Shown here: one piece after another, positions 33,130 through 45,215 of the stretch | Layout: each line of letters opens with the position of its first letter | How positions within the stretch are numbered: position 1 is the first letter of the stretch | Origin: Diacronema lutheri | Lineage: Eukaryota; Haptophyta; Pavlovophyceae; Pavlovales; Pavlovaceae | Direction: 5' to 3' | Assembly (NCBI GenBank): GCA_019448385.1 | Contig: JAGTXO010000037.1 | Location: 124,001-188,000, forward strand | Length of the DNA stretch: 64,000 nt | The notes under the pieces: model-generated | Databases searched by the model: none | What the model was told of the DNA's origin: nothing | What the model saw: only the letters and a program-made list of their open reading frames with translations | Made by a program: the position numbers and the translations under genes

Positions 33130-36100
33130 TCAGCCGCGCGCAATCTCGCCCTCGTGCGCCTCCGCCTGCGGCGACGGGCGGGGCACACCAAGGGGCGGCG
33201 CGACGGGGCCGCCGCCAATGCTCGGCCCGCGCACACCGAGCGCGGCCGACGACGCCGGCGCCGTCTGCGCCGCGGGCACCTCGGCGGGCCGCGCCGAGGT
33301 GCCCGCGCCGCCGCCCAGTGCGCCCGCGTCCGCGCCGGGCGCGAGAGGTGCGCGCATCGGCTCAAGGCGCGCGAGCTGCGCGCCGTCGAGCTTCGGCCAC
33401 ACGGGCTGCTCGTCGTCCTGCTCGCCACCCGCGACGCCGAACGATCCGGCGCTGTCGTGCGCATGCACCGGCGGCGGCGCCTGCACCGGCGGCGGCGGCG
33501 ACAGCGGCGCCGGCGGCGGTGGCGGTGGCGGCGGCGGTGGCGGCGGCGGCGGCGGCATGCTGGCGGGCGCAGCGGTAGCGGGCGCAACGGCGCGCTCGCG
33601 CTCGCGCGCCGCGCCGCCGTCCGCGGCGGCGGCCGCCGCGTCGCGCGCCGACGCGTCTGTGTGCGCGCACAGCAGCGAGAAGGCGCGCTGCATGAGCAGC
33701 CGTTGGAGCGCGAGGGTGCGTGCCACGTGCACGCGGTAGGACATCGTCTCGCCGATGAACTCGCCCTGCTCGACAAGGGTGACCATCTCGTGCGGCACGA
33801 TGGCGTACTGCCGATGCAGCTGGGCGAGGAGCGGCACGACCGCCTCTGAGACGACGACACCGCCTGAGACGCCGTTCGACTCGAGCGCGTTGCCGAGCAG
33901 CGCGTCGGTGCCAAAGATGTCGTAGCGCAGCTTCTTGGTGCCAATCACACCCGCCGCCACTGAACCGAAATGAATGCCGATGCGCATGCGTAACGGCTTG
34001 CCGTGCGGCGCCGGATAGTCGCGGATCGTGCGCACCATGTCGAAGGCCATGCGCACCATCGCGTGCGCGTCCTGCTCCGCCTTGCGCGTGCTCGCCTGCA
34101 CGCTCTGCTCGCGGCCCGCCGCCGTCGAGTCGACGTTCGACATGACGATGTACGCGTCGCCAATGGTCTGCACCTTGAAGAGGTCGTACTGCAGCACGAG
34201 CGCGTCGAAGATGGTGTACAGGTGCTTGAGCATCGTGATGACGGCGGTGGGCGACGTCTCCTTGGACATGGCGGTGAAACCCTCGATATCCGAGTAGAGC
34301 AGCAGAACGCCTGCAATTTGAAAAGAGGCGCGGAAGCTTGGACCGTGCAGGGGTCAGCGTGCGGCGCGCGCGCACGACGGGCTGGCCGCGCGTCGCAGTC
34401 GTGCGCCGCTCACCTTCGCGATTGTCCGCCACCTGCACGTCCTCCTTGAGCTTTGCGACGACGGAGACGGGCATCATGTTGTGCAGCAGCTCGTCTGTGC
34501 GCTGCAGCTCCTTGTGCCTGCGCGGCGCGGGCAGGCGGCAGCGCAGCGCAGGCGCGGCGCGGCAGCGGTGAGGAGCGCGCGTTCGCCGCCCGTGTCGCGC
34601 TTGCCGTTGCGCCGCCATCGTACATGCGATAGAGCAGCAGCTGCAGCCTCCTTCTCGAATATTCGCCCACGTAGGACGAGTAACTGACAGCGAGGAGCGT
34701 GCAGAGCAGCAGCACGAGGAGCGTGTGCAGGCTCGGCGTCTCGCCCGTCGGATCCACCTCTGCGTTCACGCCCACGTTGACCAAGAAGCCGCCCGCACCG
34801 CCGCACGCGCACCACACGACGAACCAGACGGCCGAGATGGCGCCCACCTCGAGGTAGCGCGTGCCGCCCGCCGCTGAGAGCAGCGCGGCGGAGAAGATGA
34901 GCACCGCCGACGAGTTTGCGCCAAACCGCTCGCCCTTTGCGACCTGCGCCGTCGGGATCAGCGCGCCGTAGATGGCGTACGCGACGAGCACGGCCGCGCG
35001 AATCCGGCGCGTCGTGGCAAGCTCCGCGCTGCTCATGCGCACGGCTGACTCGACCTGCCCGAGCGCATACGTCGCGCCGACGGCGATGAGCAGCGTGCAT
35101 GCCGACGCCATCGCGACATATGCGGAGTAGATCTGGCGCGGGTTGCCGTCGAGGGAGACGACCCCCTCGATCACGATGAAGCCCATCTGCGCGACGCGAC
35201 GCGAGGAAAAGGCGCGGCGAGGCGCGAGCGGCGGCGGTTGGCGACGGCGGCGTGCGGCTCTACGCGCGCGCGCATGTTGCGCGCGTGCCTGCCCCCTTCT
35301 CCCTTCCCCCGTGTCCCCTTCCCCCCGCTCGCACCTGGCCGAGGGCAAAGATGCCGAGCACACGGCGCATCTGCCCCCTTCTCCCTTCCCCCGTGTCCCC
35401 TTTCCCCCGCTTGCACCTGGCCGAGGGCAAAGATGCCGAGCACACGGCGCATCTGCCCCCTTCTCCCTTTCCCCGTGTCCCCTTTCCCCCGCTCGCACCT
35501 GGCCGAGGGCAAAGATGCCGAGCACACGGCGCATCTGCCCCCTTCTCCCTTCCCCCGTGTCCCCTTTCCCCCGCTTGCACCTGGCCGAGGGCAAAGATGC
35601 CGAGCACACGGCGCATCTGCCCCCTTCTCCCTTCCCCCGTGTCCCCTTTCCCCCGCTTGCACCTGGCCGAGGGCAAAGATGCCGAGCACACGGCGCATCT
35701 GCCCCCTTCTCCCTTCCCCCGTGTCCCCTTTCCCCCGCTCGCACCTGGCCTAGGGCAAAGATGCCGAGCACACGGCGCATCTGCCCCCTTCTGCCTTCCC
35801 CCGTGTCCCCTTTCCCCCGCTTGCACCTGGCCGAGGGCAAAGATGCCGAGCACACGGCGCATCTGCCCCCTTCTCCCTTCCCCCGTGTCCCCTTTCCCCC
35901 GCTTGCACCTGGCCGAGGGCAAAGATGCCGAGCACACGGCGCATCTGCCCCCTTCTCCCTTTCCCCGTGTCCCCTTTCCCCCGCTCGCACCTGGCCGAGG
36001 GCAAAGATGCCGAGCACACGGCGCATCTGCCCCCTTCTCCCTTCCCCCGTGTCCCCTTCCCCCCCGCTCGCACCTGGCCGAGGGCAAAGATGCCGAGCAC

Positions 36101-39100
36101 ACGGCGCATCTCCGAGAGCGACGCGAGGTCGGCGCTGCGCGTGAAGACCGCCTCGAGCAGCTCAGCCTCGCCCAAGAAGCGCAGGTCCCACCAGCGTATC
36201 GCCAACGAGAGCTGGTCCTCCTCCGCGCCACGCTGCTTGTCCGTCATCAGCACCACAGAGCCGCCGCCCTGGCCGACAGCACCGACGCCACCGCCGGCCG
36301 CAACCTTGTCGCGCGTGGCGCGCAGCGGATCGACGGGCCCGAGCGCGCCGAGCAGGTCGCCGCCGCTCGACGAGCTCTTGCGCCGCAGCATCCAGCGGGC
36401 AACGCCGCCCGGCGGCTGGGCGGCTGACGCGCGCGAAGCCTCCCGCATGAGCGCGAGCGCGGGCGCACTGGCCGCTGCCGCGGCGTGGCGCGAGGCGTCG
36501 GCGTCGGCCGCGGATGGCGGCGCGCGCCGCTCGTTCGCGGGCGACAAGCCTGATTCGGCATGCCCGAAGGCCCACCGCTTGCGCCAGCTGCCCGGCGCGG
36601 CCGCGGCGGCAGACGGCGCGCGCGCGCGCGCCGCCGCGGGCGACGGCAAGGCGCCGCCCGCGGCCGAGGCGCCGTCCGCCGGCTGGGGCGGCAGCGGGAT
36701 CATTAGGGCGGGCACCTTGCTGGCGTGCGGCGACGGTGCGCTCGACGCGGCGGCGAGGTACGCCGCCGCGCCCGCGTGCCCCTTGCGCCGGCAGAGGAAG
36801 GTATCGACCATGCCGAGCCCCTTGGCCATCACCTGCCGCGCGATGAAGTCAAAGTCGCCGTCAGCGTTGGCGGCGCTGAGCTCGGCGCGCGTGTTGCTCG
36901 AGATGTGTACCTCCATCCGCTCGCCCTTGGCCTGCATCCGCGCCGCCGTGTTGACCGTGTCGCCGAAGAGGCAGTACTGCGGCTTCGACTCGCCCACCAC
37001 GCCCGACAGCACGTTGCCCGAGTTGATCCCAATCCGCACGACAATCCGCCGCCCATTTGGCGCGCGCATCGCGGCGACGATGTCGAGCAGCTCGAAAGCC
37101 ATGCACACAGCGTCGTACGCATGCCCGCGCTCGCTCGTCGGCGCGCCCTGCAGCCCCGCCGCCGCCATGTACGTGTACCCAACGGTCTCCATCTTGGTGA
37201 CGCGCAGCCGGTCGCACACGACGTCCATCGCCGAGTAGATCGCGTCGAGGAGCCGGATGAGCTGCGCGGGCGAGTTCTCCTTGACGATCTGCTTGAAGTC
37301 CTGGATGTCGCAGAAGAGCACCGAGACCGACGGCTCGTTGTTCGCGATCACGCCGCCGCCCTTCTTGCGCTGCTCGTTGACGTGCGGCGGCAGCATATTG
37401 TCGAGGATCGCATCGTTGCGCTCCTTGGTCTGCAGCAGCCGCTGCTGCAGCAGAAAGTCGCGCCGCTCGCGCGCCTCGAGGAGCCGCGCGACGATGAACA
37501 TGGTGACAAAGATGATCAGCCAGTAGAAGGTGAGGAAGCCGTCCCACGCGTCGCCCTGCGCGCGCTCGATCGCGAGGTACACCGGGTGGTGCAGCGCAAC
37601 GATCAGCGCCGTGCGCTTCCAGCGCACGGCGGCGACCACGTACGCGAAGACGGGGAAGACGAGCATCACGAGCTCGCGCGCAGAGTTGAGCGCGACGAGC
37701 AGCCCGTAGCCGATGAGCACGGTCGTGCACACGTTGAGCGCCTCAAAATGGCGGCGCGGCACATCCGACCAGCGCAGCCACGCCATGTACGCGAGCAGCA
37801 GGCACATGAGCACGCCCGTCGCCACGGCGAGCTGCAGGTCGGCGCCGGCGACGGGCAGCCCCGCCGCGCTCGGCACGGCGAGCGCGAGCGCAAAGTGCAC
37901 GGCGAGGACGAGCTGGAAGGCGCCCATCGAGAAGAGGGTGATCTGATAGTTGCGCGAGACAAAGGCGCGCATGAACGCGGCCTCGAGCGCCTCGTCCTCG
38001 AAGGAGAGGAGGAGCGGATGCATGCGCTGCGAGCGCAGCGTCGAGCGCGACGGCGACGACGACGCCGTCGTCGGCGAGCGGCGTGGCCGCCAGAGCAGCG
38101 CACCACCGATCGCGCGCGCCCACGCGGAGCACGAGACCGCCGCGCGCGCGATCGCCGCGAGCGCATGCGGCGCGTCGGGCTGGCCGAGGCGGCGGGCGGC
38201 GCTTCGCTCGTCGCGCAAGATCGTCTCGATGCTCTCCTCAAAGGCGAGCTGGTCCTTGCGGTGCAGTAGCCGCTCCACCTCCTTGGGCGTGTGCGCGCGC
38301 GCGCCGGCGGTGTCGCGCGGCGTGGCGAGGTGCGCGCCGTCCACGGCACTCGAACGCATCTCCTCGCTCGCGCGGCAGCGGCTGTTGCTCGCGCGCATCG
38401 TCGACATGGCCGCTGACCACCGTGTGGACGCGCGCCAGCCCATCGCATCGCCGTACGCCGCCTCGTGCGCGGCCGCGCCGGCGCGCGGCGCGTCACCGCG
38501 CGGGGCGGCGGCGGCGGCGGCGGCGGCGGGCGCGCCCTCGTGTGGCGGCGCCACGCCGTCGGGCGCGCCCGCGGCGAGCTCGGCGTCGGTCGCAGCGTCG
38601 GCCGCGCCGATGGGCGCGGCGCGCGGCGCGAGACCAAGGCTGCCGCTGCGCGTCGCCCTGCGGCGGATCGAGACGCGCTCGCCGGCGCTCGCGGGCACGC
38701 ACGGCGCGCACGCGCCTCTGGCCGACAGCGCGAAGCCGGTCGCGCCGGCGTAGCCGCGGTCGATCTCGAGGAGGATCTGGCGCGCCGTCGGCCAATAGTT
38801 GGAGAGCACGTACGTCGCGACCACGTCCGTCGCGAGCGCGACGACGGGCACGAGGAGGAGCGCGAGCCAAAAGGCGGGAAGCGCCATCGTGCGAGTGCCG
38901 ACGGCCTGGAAGACCCAAAACTCGGCCGACGGTGCGTCGGCGGCGATGGCGGAGTAGGCGGCGCAAAAGATGAACCACAGCGCAACCGAGATGGCGCAGA
39001 AGCCGGCGGAGACGTATGTCCAATGCGACGTCTGCAGCCAGACCTTGTACGAGACGACGAGCACGAGCATGCCGTTGAGCGCGGTGCCGTGCACCGCGTG

Positions 39101-42100
39101 GTCGAGGCCGTTCGCGTCGCTTGCAAAGGTGCCGAGGCACGCGTTGCCCGCAAAGTAGATGACGAGTGCGTGCAGCAGCGCGTCGCACAGCCAGAGCAGC
39201 ATCCGAGCCGAGTTGATCTCGCGGCCGCGCTGCCCGTCCTGGTAGAGCGCGGGGAAGCGGCCGATCGCCATTGGCGACATGTCCTGCTCGTGCACGCCGT
39301 ACGCGATGATGGGCAGCGCGGTGAAGAAGACGTTGAAGGCGGAGAGCAGGTAGCCCTCGTACAGCGCCGCGCCCGAGAAGCGCGAGTCGAGCCCAAAGAG
39401 GAAGAGCGTGAGAACCATCGTGATGTTCTTGTAGAAGGAGTAGAGGAAGGTGACGCACACGCGGCGGTAGTTGCGGCGGCCATGCACGAGCAGGAGCCGC
39501 GCGAGGAAGCGGAACTGCGCGACGGAGTAGTCCGATGCGCGCGTCGCCTGCGTCCCCTCGAGCCCGTGGATCCCGACGCCCACGTCCGCCTCCTGAATCA
39601 TCGCAACGTCGTTGGCGCCGTCGCCGATCGCGAGCGTGAGCGGCGTCGGCGACACGTGCCGCTTGACGAGGCGGATGGCGAGCGCCTTTTGCAGCGGCGA
39701 GACGCGGCAGACAATCGTCGCGTAGCACTGCTCGCTGAGCGCGATCAGCTTGCGCTGCAGCGGCTCGTGCTCAAGCACCGTTGCGAGCGAGCGCCCGTCG
39801 ATCACGATGGCGCACTGACGGCCGCGCGAGCGCTCGTGCCGCAGGTACTGCTCGAGCTCGTTGAGGCGCGCGAGCACCTTGCCCGCGGCGAGCTTGGACG
39901 TGCCGTTGGCGCCGCCGTCGCCCGCGCGCGCCTTTGCGCGCGTCGCGCGCTCGGCGGCGTCGGCCTCCGGCGCGGAGACGATGAGGAGCGGGTGCGCGTG
40001 CGACACGAGCTGCGCGGCGGTCGCCACGTTGATCGCCGTCTCGAGCTTGTCGCCCGTGAGCATCCACAGGCGCATCCCGCCCGTCTGCAGCGCGGAGATT
40101 GTCGTGGGCACGCCGGGCTGTAGCTGGTCCTCGATCGCCGAGGCTCCAACCAGCCGCATGTTGAGCTCGAGCTGCGCGGCCGCCAGCTCGAGCTTCTCCT
40201 CGCGCTCGTTCACCGCCGTGCTCGCCTCGCGGTGCAGCGCGAGCCATGCGAGCGCCGCCTCCTCCGACGGGCTGCTGATCGCGAAGATGAGCGTGCGTAA
40301 CCCGGACGAGGCGAAGTCGTACACGTGCGCGAGCGTCGCCGCGCGCACGCGGCTCGCCTCGCTGCGCGCGCGGCCATGCTGTCGAGCGCCGCTCGCCGTC
40401 ATACGCGGCGTCGACGCGGCGGACGCGCTGCCGCCGCCGCCGGGGCGCGGCGTGAGCTTGCCGTCCGCGCCGTCCACATCCGCGCACACGCGCTCGAGCA
40501 GCACGTCGTCCGCACCCTTGCAGCAGACGAGGTACCGGCCGGTGGCCTCCTCGCGCAGCAGCACGGACATGCGCTTGCGCATCGGCGAGAAGGCGTTGGT
40601 CGCGAGCAGCTCGTACGTGCGCTCCTCGCCAAAGACGCGCAGCACGATGGACGAGCGCTGCGCGTGCACGCACTCCCACCCCGCCGTCGCCGCGCCCGTG
40701 AGCAGAGCGCCCTCGTCGGGCGACGCCGACCGGAACGACAGCGAGCCGGACGCACCGTGCGGCGTGCCGGCCGCGCGCGCGCTCGCCTCGCCGTCGCCGC
40801 GTACGGGCAGCGCCGAGTGGCACGTGCAGATGACGGTCATCAGCTCGTCGATGCGCGCGGCGCGCTGCCCACCCGCGCGGTAGTCCTTGCGCAGCTGCGC
40901 CGGGTCGAAGGCCGCGTCATCGTCGACGAGCGAGAGCGTCGAGCGCTGCACCGAGAGCAGCGAGTTGGCCCGACGGCCGGCGTCGCGCGCGCCCGCGGCG
41001 CCACTTGCGCTGCCGTCCGAACCGTCGTCGGCGCCGGCGTGCGCCGAGCCGTACACCATGCCGTGCACCGAGCAGCGCGAGAAGACCATCTCGTTCGACG
41101 TGAGCGTACCCGTCTTGTCGGTGAAGACGTAGCGGATCTGGCCGAGGTCCTCGTGCAGGTTGGAGGTGCGCGACGTGGCAGGCTGGTGGGTGGCCGGCGA
41201 CCACATCTTGCGGTCCTCCTCGACGGCGCGGCTCATCATCAGCTTGATCAGCTCGACGGTCACATAGAGCGAGATGGGCACGAGGTTGTTGAAGAGGATC
41301 AGGTTTGAGACGAGCAGCGTCCACGCCTCGCTGCCCGACCGCTCGTCCACGTACCAGTGACCCTCGCCCGAGAGCGTCACCTCCATGTTGGCGAGGACGG
41401 AGGAGACGACGCAGAGGACGAGCAGGCAGACGAAGATGAGCAGCACGCTCTCGTCGATCCGCTTCTCCACATTCGACCGCTTGGACGGCGTCGCGACCGA
41501 GTTGCGCACCGAGCGCAGGTCGGCGCCCGTGTAGATGACGAGGCCGAACGCGCGGTGCGAGTTGCGCAGCGTCATGCCGCGCAGCAGCATCGACGCCATG
41601 CCGAAGGGGAGCGGCTCGGTCACCGGCGTACCGTCCGGCGTGCACAGCCCCACGTTGCCCGAGAGCGAGTAGAGCTTGTTGGACGGCGGCTCGAACTCGG
41701 CGCGCACGCGCACCGAGCCGAGCTCCGACCGACGCAGCGCGCGCGCGCGGCCGCCGCCAGCGCTCGGCGGCGCGAGCGAGCTGCGCGCGCGGCGCCCGCC
41801 GTCCGAGCCGTCCACCGCCACGTCCGTCGAGGAGGGCAGCGCCGGGTCGAGGACCGCGATCGCGTGCCGCACCTTGAGCGCCGACTCGCCGTCGAGGTTG
41901 GCCGTCTCGACGAAGCAGTCGTGCGCGCCCTCACCATCGGCGTGCTCGGCGGCGAGGAGGACGAGATCGGCGGGAAACTCCTCGCCGTCCGAGACCGCGA
42001 CGATGTCGCCAACCCGCAGCGCCGACCACGTCTCCGCCTCCAGCTCGCCGCCCTCTCGCAGCACGAGCGTGCGGCGCGCGTTCTCGTGCCGATCGAGTCG

Positions 42101-42594
42101 GTGGCGCTTCAGGTCCTCGAAGAATTCGCGCAGGCCGTTGACGGCGATCACAAACATGAGCGGGATGAGCGTGTTGTATCTCGACGTTGGCGACAGGTCG
42201 GTCGTCGCCTGGATCATCCCGATCACCAAAAAGTAGATGTTGGCCAGCCGGCGGAACTGCTCGAACAGGTTCTTGGGCACAAAGTTCCAGTACGTGTACT
42301 TGGCCGTCGAGGTGCGGTTCGAGCCCGCGCGGTTGAGAGGCGCGTTGAGCGCGCGGCTGTGCGAGAACGCCGCGCGGCTCCCGTCGTCACGCGCCTTTGA
42401 CTGCGTGGCCCGCGGCGAGCGGCGCGCGGCGCGCGCGGCGCCGCTCGCCGTGCATCGGTGAGGCGACCCGCCACCGCTGGCGCGCGCGCGCACGCGCGGC
42501 GCGCCCGCCGTACCACGTGTTGGCTGCGCTCCGTCGCCGTGGGCGACGGCGCGACCCCCAGGTAGGGCGCGACCTTGGCGGGCGCCGCGACCAT
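33130..42594 (-). CDS. P4-ATPase (lipid flippase) fused to a two-domain guanylate cyclase
   Basis: Exons fitting GT-AG: 42594-42517, 42400-36074, 35186-34624, 34517-34414, 34310-33130 (2,750 aa), starting MVAAPAKVAPYLG. The first ~1,200 residues form a complete P4-ATPase: TSTAKYTYWNFVPKNLFEQF, phosphorylation site DKTGTLTSNEMVF near 453, hinge GDGANDVAMIQEAD near 951, ten membrane helices. Then comes a six-helix block and cyclase C1 (~1705-1900), a second helix block and cyclase C2 (~2350-2550). C1 has the guanine-reading Glu (KMETVGY) and Cys (YCLFGDTVN) plus the Asn and Arg of VNTAARM, but Tyr replaces the second metal Asp. C2 has both metal Asp residues (YSDIEGFT, TIGDAYIV) but lacks the Asn/Arg pair. 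The two halves therefore complement each other in inverted order, as in apicomplexan GCs, which make cGMP. Between the halves lies the tandem repeat at 35289-36109. Confidence 0.92.
35289..36109 (-). repeat. 82-bp tandem repeat of exon end plus intron start (10 copies)
   Basis: Ten copies with an 82-bp period (one is 83). Read on the minus strand each unit is a 36-bp segment encoding MRRVLGIFALGQ in phase 0, followed by a 46-bp spacer that begins GTGCGAG or GTGCAAG and ends GGGGGCAG. The first copy (36109-36074) is the true end of the large exon; the last spacer runs into the intron that ends at 35187. All 36-bp segments are identical except one copy with a synonymous Leu change (CTC to CTA). 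Spacers show several variants, including higher-order patterns. Each copy thus has a potential acceptor and donor and adds exactly 12 codons if spliced in. Confidence 0.9.
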
Positions 42595-42716
42595 CGCCCC
42601 AGCAGCAGGCGGTGCTCCTGAACAGCAGATGGTCGAAGTGTTTAACGACCTTCTAAATCGTTGCACTTCGGCCAGAAGGCGCGTAACAGCCGAAATGGAG
42701 TTCGCCGACGACGTGC

Positions 42717-45137
42717 TCAGGCAAGGTTGGCGAGATGCGCGAAAAACACGGCCACGTCGGGCGAGGCGACTTCCACCGTCGCGGTGCTGAACCGCTCGAG
42801 CGAGATTTGCGCGCCCATTTCGCGCGCCGCCTTCTTGAAGAGCGTGTGGAACGCGTTCTTGCGCACGTCACCGAAGCGCGCCGAGCCGGTCACAGCGACG
42901 ATCAGGTGCTTCTTCGCCGCGACGTCCGGCGCTGATACGACAACGGGCTTGGCGCGAAGGCCCGAATCGCGTTGCGCGTCGGCGACAAATAGCGCGAGGC
43001 GCGAAAGCGCTCTCGGCGAGCCGAGGAAGAGGTGCAGCGCCGGGCACTCGCCGAGCTGCACGCGCACAAAGCGGCCGGTCTTCTGGATCCGCTTGTTCTC
43101 GATGACGATCTTGCCTGTCTCGACGACGGAGCGCTGCATCTGCGTGGCGAGCTGCAGCCCCGCCATGAGCAACGGCTCGTCGGCCGAGTGCTCGCCGAGC
43201 GCGTCGTACGCGCGCCAAAAGGCTGTCTGCCACCCGCACGCGTCGTCCGCCGCGCCGTCGTCCGCGCCGTCCGCCGCGCCGTCGGCTGCGCCGTCGGCCG
43301 CATCCGCACCAGCCGCCACGTTGCCCACGGCCGCGCTGTTCTCATCCGTGGCCCCGCCGTCGACGCTGTCGCCGCCGCCGCTGCGCCGCGCCGCACCGCT
43401 GGCGCGTGCGCGCTCGCGCGCATGCGCGCTCTCGAGAAGCGCGGAGACGGCGTAGACCACGTCGGCGGCGGCGATCTGCGTGTTGTACGCGGTGACCTTG
43501 ATAAACGAGCCATACGAAAAGTCGCTGAGCCCGATACGCGGCGCCCACTCGTCGAGCTTCGATCGCAGCTGCCTCTTAATCGAGCCGTCCATGAAGGCCC
43601 ACTTTTGCTGCACCTGGCTGAGCGGGAAGCCCATGCTCGCAAAGAGCCCGCGCAGCTTCTCCTCGCCACGCTCGGTCCAGCCGCCCAGCCGGCTCGCGAC
43701 GTACGCCGAGTAGCGCATCGCGTCGTAGAGCGACCAGTGCCGGTGCAGCGAGAAGCGCAGCTCCTCCTCGTACGCGAGCCGCACGCCGCGCTTGCCGCCC
43801 GACGCGACCGGCACCTCGACCGCCTCGCCGGTTTCGGCGTCGACGTGGCGCACGGTCGACGCGTCGGCGGCGTCGGCGGCGTTGCGCGCGAGCACGAGGC
43901 CGTGCAGCCGCGCGAGCTGCGCCGAGTACGCATCGGTGCCAATCCGCTCGTGCACAAATTGGTCAGTCAGCCCGATGACCGCGAGCCAGAGCAGCTCGTT
44001 GCTCTCGCGCCGCTGCTCGACGGCCAGGTCGAGGCAAAGCGACGCGACGGAGTTGCTTTGCCTGCGCGACGCGCAGAGCGCGCGCGCGCGCGAGCCGCCC
44101 TCAGGGCTCGCGCCGCGCGCATGCGCGCGGCGCGGGTAGGCGCGCGGCGGACGGCGCGCCCGCGCGCACGCACCACGAGCCGCGCGCGTAGGCGGCGAGG
44201 TGCTGCCGGACCTCGCGCCGGAAGCCGCGCCGCGAGTTGGGACTGAGCGTCGCATAGCGCCCGTCGTTGAGGCGTCGGCGCTGCTCGGCGCGCTCGCTCT
44301 CCGCGCCGTCGCCATCGTCGAGCGGCGGCGCCTCGTCGTCCGAGTCCTCCTCCTCGGGCGCGTTCTCGCCCGCGTCCGCGAGCACCTCGCGCAGCCCGAC
44401 GAGGTCGCCCACGTCAGCGGGCGAGAGCGCGTCATCGACGACATACACAAAGTCGGTCTCGCCGTGAACGTTCTCCAGGCTGAACGGCCGATTCGAATCG
44501 AGCACGTAAAGCTCGAGCGGCAGCTTCTGGCCGAGAGGATCGCTGTCGTTCGCCACGTCGACGCGGCACCGTTCGTCGGTCAGGTCGAGCATGCCGCCGC
44601 AGTTGAGCAGCAGCACAGATCGGACCGTCTCGACAAGCGTATCGCGGATCAGGTCAAACTGCGCGTACACGTCCGCGTGCGACGCGACCGGCTTGACCGT
44701 GTATTGCAGGTCGTGGTGCTTCATCAGCGACTGCGCGCGCGCGCGCGCGGCGAGCGGGCGTGGCGCGGACGAGAGGGCGCGCCGCGAGCGGCCGGGCGTC
44801 ATGAGCCGACGGAATGTCGAGGGTCGATCGGGCGCACGCGGCGCGCCCCCAGGCCAGCCTGGCGCGCCAGCCGCCCCGAGACGGTCGCGCGCACCACGAG
44901 CATCCTGCACGCCGCGAGCGCGTCGGCGTCCGGCGCGACGATGAGCACGACGGAAATGCCCTGCACGCTCGCGGCACGCTCCTTAATCTGCGAGAACAAG
45001 TCCGGCAGCCGCGCCTTGGGCACGAGCATCGCGGGACGAGCCCTCGCCCCGACGCTCCGCACGGGCCTCGCCCGGCACTTTGAACACCCGCTCTGGAGAC
45101 AGCTACGGCTGCCTTCTTCGCGCGCAATTTTTTCCAT
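42717..45137 (-). CDS. CDC45: CDC45, replicative helicase subunit
   Basis: Exons fitting GT-AG: 45137-44895 (or from ATG 45029), 44730-44177, 44061-42717. From 45029 the product is 677 aa and begins like other CDC45 proteins (MLVPKARLPDLFSQ); the longer start adds 36 atypical residues. Matching segments: VVLIVAPDADALAACRMLV joined across intron 1 to SLMKHHDLQYTVKPV; VLLLNCGGMLDL; LYVLDSNRPFSLENV; an acidic insert; then WLAVIGLTDQFVHERIG, YVASRLGGWTERGEEKLRGL, MGFPLSQVQQKWAFMD, IAAADVVYAVSALLES and a C-terminal FGDVRKNAFHTLF with FSTATVEVASPDVAVFF. CDC45 belongs to the DHH superfamily without nuclease activity and joins MCM2-7 and GINS in the CMG helicase in the nucleus. Repeated Ala-Ala-Asp-Gly codons fill an internal loop near 43255-43320. 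Confidence 0.93.
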
Positions 45138-45215
45138 GGCCCGGCCATGGCCGAGCTCGGCTGGTTCATACCTGCCGCAGCCCTCCCGGCCGTGCGCTCG
45201 CGCGGACGGCTGGGC

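Noticed and set aside
35289-36109. CRISPR-like array
   Set aside because: Both repeat and spacer parts are near-identical between units, and the array lies within a eukaryotic gene.
35252-36427. Plus-strand open frame made of repeated PPSPFPRVPFPPLAPG units
   Set aside because: It is only the antisense reading of the 82-bp tandem repeat, which is explained better by minus-strand exon and intron structure.
42223-42666. Longer N-terminus of the P4-ATPase from 42666
   Set aside because: That frame begins with GTG, not ATG; ATG 42594 plus a 116-nt GT-AG intron gives a clean model.
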